DNA of 14,855 nucleotides from Clostridia bacterium. GTDB taxonomy: Bacteria > Bacillota > Clostridia > DUPQ01. The stretch spans positions 1 through 14,855 of the forward strand of contig JAUVJE010000036.1 of assembly GCA_030592355.1 (NCBI GenBank). Reading direction: 5' to 3'. The notes beneath the pieces were generated by a model. That model ran no database searches. It saw nothing but the letters and a program-made list of their open reading frames with translations, and had not been told where the DNA came from. How positions within the stretch are numbered: position 1 is the stretch's first letter; every line of letters begins with the position of its first letter. The translations under genes and the position numbers were made by a program. This document shows positions 7,839 through 13,640 of this stretch, in pieces.

Positions 7839-8745
7839 TTTCAAGTTCTTCCAGTAATTTTTTGAACTCTTCGGGAGGTTCTGATTCAAAAACCATCTTC
7901 TCCCTGGTAAGCGGGTGTTCAAACCCCAACAACGCTGCATGCAACGCCTGCCCTTTTATAGAGTGCCCCTTTTTTAAACCTCCGTATGTTTCATCTCCTA
8001 TTACGGGATGCCCAATATATGCCAGATGCACCCTTATCTGGTGTGTTCTTCCTGTTTCCAGTCTGGCAGTTATCAAGGTAGCTTTTCTATATCTCTTTTC
8101 CACTATAAAATGCGTTACTGCAAATTTACCGTTTTTTATGTTGACAGCCATCTTCTTCCTGTCTCCCGGATGTCTTCCGACCGGTGCTTCAATCCTTGCT
8201 CCATTCTCTTTTATAACACCTCTTACAGCTGCAATATACCGGCGGTCAATATCATGGACGGCAAATTTTTCACTCAAAAACCTGTGGGCTATATCTGTTT
8301 TTGCCACGACCAGAATTCCGGAGGTGTTTTTATCTATCCTATGCACTATCCCGGGCCGTTCTACACCATTTATTGATGAGAGCCTGCCGTCGCAGTGGTA
8401 CAAAAGCGCATTAACAAGCGTTCCTTCATAGTTGCCGGGGGCAGGATGAACCACCATGCCTCTGCTTTTATTAACCACGATTATTTGTTTGTCCTCGTAT
8501 AGAATTTCAATCGGTATATCCTGAGCCGCTGCTTCGTATTCGACAGTCTCGGGGATATTTATTAATATGGTGTCACCTATTTTGATTTTAAATTTGGCTT
8601 TTTGAATCTTATCGTTAACAAAAACCATTCCTTCGGAAATAAGTTTTTGAACATATGATCTGGACATGCCTTCCATTTCTTCCGCAAGGTATGCATCCAA
8701 TCTTCTATCTTTTATATCACTGATTATTATCTTTTTATTGCTCAT
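7831..8745 (-). CDS. rluD: 23S rRNA pseudouridine synthase, RluD/RluA family
   Basis: Isomerises specific uridines of 23S rRNA to pseudouridine. The 304 residues hold an N-terminal S4 RNA-binding domain (about 13-60, RRLDAYLAEEMEGMSRSYVQ) and the RluA-type catalytic domain (about 85-290) with VVNKSRGMVVHPAPG, the motif HRIDKNTSG (135-143) carrying catalytic D138, and the R-T-H-Q-I-R-V-H motif (about 233-240). In Bacillota this type (YlyB-like) commonly sits next to lspA, as here. Two adjacent ATGs at 8748 and 8745 are possible; I use 8745 (MSNKK). It overlaps the lspA end by 11 bases, indicating coupled translation. A start at 8784 would only add shadow sequence of lspA. The exact target uridines cannot be read from sequence. 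Confidence 0.93.
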   Translation of the reverse strand: MSNKKIIISDIKDRRLDAYLAEEMEGMSRSYVQKLISEGMVFVNDKIQKAKFKIKIGDTILINIPETVEYEAAAQDIPIEILYEDKQIIVVNKSRGMVVHPAPGNYEGTLVNALLYHCDGRLSSINGVERPGIVHRIDKNTSGILVVAKTDIAHRFLSEKFAVHDIDRRYIAAVRGVIKENGARIEAPVGRHPGDRKKMAVNIKNGKFAVTHFIVEKRYRKATLITARLETGRTHQIRVHLAYIGHPVIGDETYGGLKKGHSIKGQALHAALLGFEHPLTREKMVFESEPPEEFKKLLEELENE

Positions 8746-9283
8746 CATTTGCTTTCTGAATAGATTTTGGATCCGTTTCTTCAATAGCGGTTTTTTCCGG
8801 TTCTTTATAGAAAAATATAATATATACCACTAATATAATCGTCCCAACGGTAACCATCATATCCGCCACATTGAAAATAGGAAAGTCATACCCGAAGATA
8901 TAGAAATCGAGAAAGTCCGTGACCTTGCCGTGGAGTATCCTTCCGTATGCATTTCCAAGTGCTCCGCTGATAATCATTGCAAAAGACAGATGAACCGGCC
9001 ACATATCAAATTTAAAAAATATAAAAATCATTATTATTGACACAACAACGCTCATAATGCCGAGAATCAGAGTCATATCCGCATTGTGGAAAATCCCCCA
9101 TGCCGCACCTTTGTTTGTGTGGTGCGTGATGTAGAAAAAATTATTGACGACACTTGCCTTTTCACCGATTTCCATAGTTGTAGATATATAGTATTTTGTT
9201 AATCTGTCCATGGCCAGCATCACTATTACTATGATAAACCACAGCATGGATTTCGCTTTGAATGTCTCAGTCTTCAATTTCAT
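8735..9283 (-). CDS. lspA: Lipoprotein signal peptidase (signal peptidase II)
   Basis: Membrane aspartyl protease that cleaves the signal peptide of lipid-modified prolipoproteins. The 182 residues contain four hydrophobic segments (about 13-25, 70-90, 97-113, 138-158), D26 of the DRLTK box, NKGAAWGIF (57-65), and the two catalytic aspartates: D123 in VTDFLDFYI and D141 in FNVADMMVTVG. The usual GNxxDR box reads GNAYGR (110-115), so the conserved Asp is replaced by G114. A charged tail of about 22 residues follows the last helix. The ATG start overlaps the ymdB end by 17 bases; a later Met at 9247 lacks a ribosome site. It is the second gene of the ymdB-lspA-rluD-tcdA operon. Substrates are encoded elsewhere. 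Confidence 0.95.
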   Translation of the reverse strand: MKLKTETFKAKSMLWFIIVIVMLAMDRLTKYYISTTMEIGEKASVVNNFFYITHHTNKGAAWGIFHNADMTLILGIMSVVVSIIMIFIFFKFDMWPVHLSFAMIISGALGNAYGRILHGKVTDFLDFYIFGYDFPIFNVADMMVTVGTIILVVYIIFFYKEPEKTAIEETDPKSIQKANDEQ

Positions 9284-10046
9284 AAATTCTCTCTATCCGT
9301 GTGCATTTCCCGTTCGTTTCATCAATTTCCATAAATACGCCGTTTAGTTGGCGCCGTCCGGTCTGCTGAGTGAAGTATGCCGGTATCCCGGTGGTAAATT
9401 TGTTAATTATAGTTTCTCGGTCAGCCCCGATTATACCCTCGAAAGGTCCTGTCATTCCTGCATCGCTTATAAAGCCAGTACCGAATGAAAGTATTCTTTC
9501 ATCGGCTGTCTGAACATGAGTATGGGTTCCTGTTACAGCGCTCACGCGCCCGTCAAAATTCCATGCGAAAGCTGCTTTTTCACTTGTTGCTTCCGCATGA
9601 AAATCCACTAAAACCGCCTTAGTTTCTTTTTTTATTTCCGGGAGCACTTCTTCCATAGCCTCAAAGGGGCAGTTGCAATGTTCCATGAACACGCGTCCGC
9701 TTAGATTTACCACCGCCAGTTTAACATCATCCTTACTAATGATGATGTGACCCCTGCCCGGATTATTCTTATGATAATTAAGCGGTCTCAGGACACGCTT
9801 TTCGCTTTCGATAAAATTGAAAACTTCCTTTTTTGCCCATATATGATTGCCGGTGGTAATAACATCAGCTCCGGCTTCAAATATTTCCTTTGCAACAGCA
9901 AGGTTAATTCCTTTTCCACCTGCAGCATTTTCACCGTTTACAACACAAAATCCGGCTTCGTATTTATTAAGAATATCCTTAAGCCGTTCCGTCAGAAACT
10001 TTCTCCCCGGTTTATAACAAACGTCTCCGATAAAAACCAGTCTCAT
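9267..10046 (-). CDS. ymdB: YmdB-type 2',3'-cyclic nucleotide phosphodiesterase (calcineurin-like metallophosphoesterase)
   Basis: Member of the YmdB/TIGR00282 family, dinuclear metal phosphodiesterases; B. subtilis YmdB acts on cyclic nucleotides and affects biofilm and motility choice. The 259 residues have the metal and active-site residues D8 (FIGDV), E39-N40 (NGEN), N67-H68 (TGNH), H150 (DFHAE), and H175/H177 (GTHTHVQT), spaced as I recall them for the B. subtilis protein, which supports the start chosen. That start is the ATG at 10046 with GGAGGT 5 bases upstream; an earlier in-frame ATG at 10079 would add 11 atypical residues read from the leader. It follows rny as in Bacillus, but here a strong terminator separates the two. 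First gene of its operon. Confidence 0.93.
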   Translation of the reverse strand: MRLVFIGDVCYKPGRKFLTERLKDILNKYEAGFCVVNGENAAGGKGINLAVAKEIFEAGADVITTGNHIWAKKEVFNFIESEKRVLRPLNYHKNNPGRGHIIISKDDVKLAVVNLSGRVFMEHCNCPFEAMEEVLPEIKKETKAVLVDFHAEATSEKAAFAWNFDGRVSAVTGTHTHVQTADERILSFGTGFISDAGMTGPFEGIIGADRETIINKFTTGIPAYFTQQTGRRQLNGVFMEIDETNGKCTRIERIYEIED

Positions 10047-10064
10047 ATAACCTCCGCAGGTCAT

Positions 10065-10100
10065 TTGTCCATGGGACAATTTCTTGTTTTAGGACAATTT
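10065..10100 (-). promoter_or_regulatory. Direct repeats and dyad in the ymdB operon leader
   Basis: On the minus strand AAATTGTCC occurs twice (10092-10100 and 10074-10082), 18 bases apart start to start, and the second copy forms a dyad TTGTCC-N3-GGACAA (10065-10079). This lies just upstream of the ymdB ribosome binding site. No convincing sigma-A promoter was found between the rny terminator and ymdB, so these repeats could be a regulator site or part of a non-standard promoter. Role is inference. Confidence 0.4.
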
Positions 10101-10120
10101 ATCCATAGGGATTAATTGCC

Positions 10121-10150
10121 TAAAAAGAAAAACGCGGCGTGGCCGCGTTT
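10121..10150 (-). terminator. Rho-independent terminator of rny
   Basis: A 9-bp GC-rich stem AAACGCGGC/GCCGCGTTT (arms 10142-10150 and 10130-10138) with a 3-base loop starts 4 bases after the rny stop codon. On the minus strand it runs into TTTTTCTTTTT, a strong U-tract. The plus strand also has a T-rich tail (TTTCTTTTATTTT), so it may act in both directions. Confidence 0.93.
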
Positions 10151-10153
10151 CTT

Positions 10154-11704
10154 TTATTTTGCAAATTCCGTTACTCTTGTCTCTCTGATAACATTTACTT
10201 TTATCTGGCCGGGATAATCAAGTTCATCTTCAATCTTCTTGACTATTTCCCTGCACTTCAGGACAATATCATCATCTGATAATTCATCCGGTTTTACCAT
10301 TATACGGATTTCCCTGCCAGCCTGGACAGCATACGATTTTTCTATGCCGTCAAATGAGTCTGCAATTTCTTCAAGTTTCTCAATTCTCTTAACATATGCC
10401 TCAAGGGTTTCTCTTCTGGCACCCGGCCTGGCTGCTGATATTGCATCTGCCGCCTGTATCAGCATGGAAATAACATTCGTTGGTTCAACATCACCGTGAT
10501 GAGACATAATCGCATTGATGATTATTTCATTTTCCTTGTACTTTTTCGCAATATTTCCGCCGATGGTTACATGAGAACCTTCCATCTCAAAATCAACCGC
10601 TTTTCCAATATCATGCAGCAACCCTGCCCGTTTGGCGGTTTTTACATCAATATTCAATTCAGCTGCCATAACCGCTGCAAGCGAAGCAACTTCAAGTGAA
10701 TGCTTAAGGATATTTTGTCCATAACTAGTTCTGTATCTGAGACGGCCTATTAATTTTATAAGTTCGGGATGAAGTCCGAATACACCTGCATCAAAGGCAG
10801 CTTGGTCACCGGTTTTTTTGATGGTGTTTTCAACTTCCTTCCGCGCCTTGTTGACCATTTCTTCAATTCTGGCAGGATGAATCCTTCCGTCCTGAATGAG
10901 TTTTTCAAGTGCAATCCTTGCAATTTCCCTTCTGATGGGATCAAATCCGGATAGTACAACCGCTTCAGGTGTATCATCGATTATAATATCAATTCCTGTC
11001 ATGGTTTCAAGGGTTCTTATATTACGCCCTTCCCTGCCTATTATTCTCCCCTTCATTTCATCATTGGGGAGTGCAACTACCGATACAGTTGATTCTGCCA
11101 CGAAATCCGGGGCACATTTCTGTATGGCTGTCGCCACAATGGTCTGGGATAGCTGTTCGGCTTCTTCTTTTATTTTGCTTTCATATTCTCTTAGAACAAC
11201 AACCTTTTCATGCTTCATCTCATCTTCAAGAAGACTCAGCATATAGTTTTTTGCTTCTTCAATGGAAAGGCCGGCTATTTTTTCAAGTTTTTCCAGCTGT
11301 TTATGCAGCAGTTCCGTTGCTTCCTTTTCCCTTTCTTCTATTTTTCTGACTTTTTTATTTAAATGTTCTTCCTTTTGCTCCAGAGAATCCAGTTTTTTCT
11401 CTATATTTTCTTCTTTCTGGAGAATTCTTTTTTCCATGCGCAATATATCACTGCGTCTTTCTTTTAAATCTCTTTCTAAGTCTACTTTACTTTTATGAAT
11501 TTCTTCTTTTGCTTCAATCAGAATCTCACGTTTTTTCGCTTCGGCATTTTTTTCGCCTTCAGCTAATATTTTCTGAACATGGGTTTTGGCATCCCCAACT
11601 TTTTTCTCAGTTTGTTTATTCGCCTTTGCCACTCCTATCAGAAAAGCTCCGATAGAAACCATTATCAGTAAAGCAGCGCCAATTAATATATATATTAATT
11701 GCAT
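10154..11704 (-). CDS. rny: Ribonuclease Y
   Basis: Membrane-tethered endoribonuclease that starts mRNA decay in many Bacillota and forms the core of their degradosome-like assembly. The 516 residues are standard length. Seen: an N-terminal membrane helix (about 4-25), a long highly charged coiled coil (about 30-195), a KH RNA-binding domain with GRIIGREGRNIR (219-230), and an HD metal-dependent hydrolase domain with H335 and HDIGK (364-368), followed by SHHGDVEPTN (401-410) and the conserved family C-terminus. The ATG start has AAGGAGGTG upstream. It has its own strong promoter and terminator, so it appears monocistronic. ymdB follows, a neighbourhood conserved in Bacillus. Identity is certain. 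Confidence 0.98.
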   Translation of the reverse strand: MQLIYILIGAALLIMVSIGAFLIGVAKANKQTEKKVGDAKTHVQKILAEGEKNAEAKKREILIEAKEEIHKSKVDLERDLKERRSDILRMEKRILQKEENIEKKLDSLEQKEEHLNKKVRKIEEREKEATELLHKQLEKLEKIAGLSIEEAKNYMLSLLEDEMKHEKVVVLREYESKIKEEAEQLSQTIVATAIQKCAPDFVAESTVSVVALPNDEMKGRIIGREGRNIRTLETMTGIDIIIDDTPEAVVLSGFDPIRREIARIALEKLIQDGRIHPARIEEMVNKARKEVENTIKKTGDQAAFDAGVFGLHPELIKLIGRLRYRTSYGQNILKHSLEVASLAAVMAAELNIDVKTAKRAGLLHDIGKAVDFEMEGSHVTIGGNIAKKYKENEIIINAIMSHHGDVEPTNVISMLIQAADAISAARPGARRETLEAYVKRIEKLEEIADSFDGIEKSYAVQAGREIRIMVKPDELSDDDIVLKCREIVKKIEDELDYPGQIKVNVIRETRVTEFAK

Positions 11705-11777
11705 TGCGACACCTCCTTATTATTTTTTCAATGTTCATATGCTATTTAAATTATTTTAATATTACATACTAAAGTTC

Positions 11778-11806
11778 ATTTTATAGATTATGGGTTGTAC
11801 TGTCAA
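11778..11806 (-). promoter_or_regulatory. Strong sigma-A promoter of rny
   Basis: Minus strand: a perfect -35 TTGACA (11801-11806), a 17-base spacer, and TAAAAT (11778-11783), five of six bases of the -10 consensus. Transcription would begin near 11770, leaving a leader of about 65 AT-rich bases before the rny ATG. This is the clearest promoter in the window. Confidence 0.85.
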
Positions 11807-11852
11807 GAAAATGCTCCTAAATCTTTGAACAATCTGATATCCCCGGGGTATA

Positions 11853-11889
11853 CAATCATCCATACATCCCAGGGATGTATGGATGGTTG
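11853..11889. repeat. 18-bp near-perfect inverted repeat (hairpin) after the MFS gene
   Basis: Arms CAATCATCCATACATCCC (11853-11870) and GGGATGTATGGATGGTTG (11872-11889) pair at 17 of 18 positions, the remaining pair being G-T on one strand, around a single base. It starts about 20 bases after the MFS stop codon. Neither strand has a U-tract after the stem; instead the left side has a CCCCGGGG palindrome (11841-11848). It may end the chrB-MFS transcript as an atypical terminator or 3' stabiliser, or be a copy of a dispersed repeat. Its symmetry is a fact; its role is open. Confidence 0.8.
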
Positions 11890-11909
11890 TTACTATTCGA
11901 ACGTTTGTT

Positions 11910-13139
11910 TTATTGCTGTTTTGTTGTAATTGCTTCAGGATTTTCGGTTTTTGAGTCTTTTCCGTAGACAGCGAATATGATGCATCCGATAATGCCGAAA
12001 GCAAAGGCGACTGTAAAGTTAACTTCCGGCGAAACATTCCACAAGAAAGCCGCTCCAAACGCGGCAGCGGATACAAAAATATCCCTTACCATATAATATG
12101 CTCCGAATGTGCCCGCTTTTTCAGCCTCCGGGGCCAAATCCATTATGAGCGCTTTCCGGGTCGGTTCTCCGAATTCCTTCATTCCCCGTATAATAAACGC
12201 AACAACCAGCATCCCGAAAGTTTTTGAAAAAATCAACACCAGCGGGAATAATGTGAAAAACATAAATGTTATGAGTATAAATGGCTTCTTCCTATACTTA
12301 TCGGCAAAATAGGCAACAGGTATGTAAATAACCATTGCAGTAATCATTTCAATCATTGTCAGCACACCGAACTTAACCGGCGTCAGGCCATTTAGAGTTA
12401 CGGCCCATATAACAACAAATGCATATGGTATCTGTTCTGCGAATCTAATTAATATGTCTGAAATTAAAAGTATTCTAAGGGGACCTTTCAGGTTTTTTAT
12501 TGTTTTTAAGAAACCACGTGACTTTGGTTTTATACTCTTATCATCCGGCATAAATTTATACACGAACACTATGGATATCAACGCTAATACCGATGCTATC
12601 GAAAATGCAACCCTGATTCCTGTTATTTCACCGTAGGCGCCAATAAGGAGCCCACCTGCTATCGGGCCAAGAGCCATAGGAATCCTTCGTACAAATGAAT
12701 GTATGGTGACGCCGGTGACGCGCTTGTTTACTGCCATGGTTTTTGAAACCATACTCATAATCGCAGGCAGGGATATCGCTGTCCATGCTATAAAAAATAT
12801 AGCTCCTATCAGAACAGACTGCCAAGTTGGAATAAATATTACAATCAAATATCCAAATAAGGCTATCAGAGTGAAAATTATAAGGGCTTTCTTATAGCCG
12901 ACTTTATCCGAAACCCATCCGCCGGGGTATGAATAAAAAGAACTGAGCAAATTATCCATGGTATTCAACGATGCCACGGCTACTGCAGTTCCCCCAAGGG
13001 ACATAATATAAAGAGGCAGGAACCGTTCGCCCATTTTTTCACCGAAACCAATAAATACCACCATGAGAATCATGGAGAGCATACTGGAATTGATTCCTGC
13101 TTTTTTCGCTTTTTCTTTTATGTATGTTTTTTTATTCAA
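11910..13139 (-). CDS. Major facilitator superfamily transporter, paired with Chrome_Resist protein
   Basis: Secondary transporter of unknown substrate. The 409 residues have about twelve hydrophobic segments in two six-helix halves with a basic central loop (about 200-220). Motif A of the 2-3 loop is seen as GGWVSDKVGYKKA (73-85), and a partial copy AYFADKYRKKP in the second half (276-286). The charged segment RGMKEFGEPTRKALIMD (318-334) resembles drug/metabolite efflux-type MFS members. The start is TTG, directly following the stop of the upstream gene (TAATTG), which suggests translational coupling; no strong ribosome site is visible and a later ATG at 13082 is possible. Location beside a ChrB-domain protein suggests export of an oxyanion or related toxicant, but this is context only; it is not ChrA. 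Confidence 0.88.
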   Translation of the reverse strand: MNKKTYIKEKAKKAGINSSMLSMILMVVFIGFGEKMGERFLPLYIMSLGGTAVAVASLNTMDNLLSSFYSYPGGWVSDKVGYKKALIIFTLIALFGYLIVIFIPTWQSVLIGAIFFIAWTAISLPAIMSMVSKTMAVNKRVTGVTIHSFVRRIPMALGPIAGGLLIGAYGEITGIRVAFSIASVLALISIVFVYKFMPDDKSIKPKSRGFLKTIKNLKGPLRILLISDILIRFAEQIPYAFVVIWAVTLNGLTPVKFGVLTMIEMITAMVIYIPVAYFADKYRKKPFILITFMFFTLFPLVLIFSKTFGMLVVAFIIRGMKEFGEPTRKALIMDLAPEAEKAGTFGAYYMVRDIFVSAAAFGAAFLWNVSPEVNFTVAFAFGIIGCIIFAVYGKDSKTENPEAITTKQQ

Positions 13140-13574
13140 TTATTTTTTACTTGCCTGTAATTTAAAGTAGTTATAAAAGGCATCATAAACTAAAAACTGA
13201 TATTCCAGATTTTCATAATCATCCGGGAACAGCATGCCGAATCCTACCGCTATCGCTTCAAGACCGCGGGCATATGGATTTTCATCAAGTCTGTCTGTAT
13301 CTGCGGCATCCACTACATCGGCAAGCATCATTAAAGCCGGATCGCCACCCAGGTTATATGCATCTATAATAGTAACAAAAGTACAATGTCCGTCCTTATG
13401 CCCAAGTTCAACCGGACCGGTGTCAAATGGTATTGCTCCTTCTTTTTCTGCAATTTCAGGGACCAAATCCCTTGCGACAAAAATTATCTCTGCTTTTGTA
13501 TCTACGAATCTTTTTATCAACCATGGACAGGCTACCCTGTCAACATGAACTCTCGATCTTGTAACCCATTTCAT
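13140..13574 (-). CDS. Stand-alone Chrome_Resist (ChrB C-terminal domain) protein
   Basis: The 144 residues match the Chrome_Resist domain found at the C-terminus of ChrB, the chromate-responsive regulator. Seen: MKWVTRSRVHVDRVACPWLIKRF across 1-23 with the invariant D12, R13, C16, P17 and W18, then GAIPFDTGPVELGHKDGHCTF (46-66) with H59, H63 and C64 as possible metal-ligand residues, then DPALMMLADVVDAADTDRLD (78-97) and GLEAIAVGFGMLFPDD (104-119). ChrB's N-terminal DNA-binding-type half is absent, so this is a single-domain form and not simply a truncation: the start has AAGGAGAG upstream and begins exactly at the domain edge. It is followed without a gap by an MFS carrier. Chromate-linked function is known for ChrB; for this short form it is inference. 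Confidence 0.9.
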   Translation of the reverse strand: MKWVTRSRVHVDRVACPWLIKRFVDTKAEIIFVARDLVPEIAEKEGAIPFDTGPVELGHKDGHCTFVTIIDAYNLGGDPALMMLADVVDAADTDRLDENPYARGLEAIAVGFGMLFPDDYENLEYQFLVYDAFYNYFKLQASKK

Positions 13575-13593
13575 AATGTATCTCTCCTTCAGT

Positions 13594-13615
13594 CTGTAAT
13601 ATATTAATTATACAG
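13594..13615 (-). promoter_or_regulatory. Promoter -10 box overlapped by a CTGTA-N12-TACAG dyad, upstream of the Chrome_Resist gene
   Basis: The minus strand has TATAAT (13607-13612) about 33 bases before the Chrome_Resist ATG. No good -35 hexamer is found at 16-18 bases, as is common for regulated promoters. Perfect half-sites CTGTA (13594-13598 and, inverted, 13611-13615) flank a 12-base AT-only spacer and overlap the -10 box, the position expected for a repressor operator. The preceding ABC permease gene ends only 25 bases upstream, without a visible terminator. Confidence 0.4.
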
Positions 13616-13640
13616 TATCTAACGTGAAACACCATGAACT

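Noticed and set aside
7733..8431. Plus-strand open frame of 232 codons opposite tcdA and rluD
   Set aside because: It spans two real minus-strand genes with clear motifs, has Cys/Pro/Ser-rich shadow composition and no family signal.
8746..8784. Longer rluD start at 8784
   Set aside because: The additional residues are atypical for the S4 domain start and overlap lspA by 50 bases; starts at 8745/8748 fit the operon's short-overlap style.
10047..10079. Longer N-terminus for ymdB starting at 10079
   Set aside because: The extra residues are read from leader repeats, while the ATG at 10046 has a good GGAGGT and gives active-site positions matching the family.
11841..11848. CCCCGGGG palindrome as an independent regulatory site
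   Set aside because: Only an 8-base self-complementary core with non-pairing flanks; too short to support alone, so only mentioned with the adjacent hairpin.
11762..12076. Minus-strand 104-codon frame overlapping the MFS 3' end and the hairpin
   Set aside because: It overlaps the MFS gene in another frame and runs through the inverted repeat and the rny promoter; no ribosome site or family resemblance.
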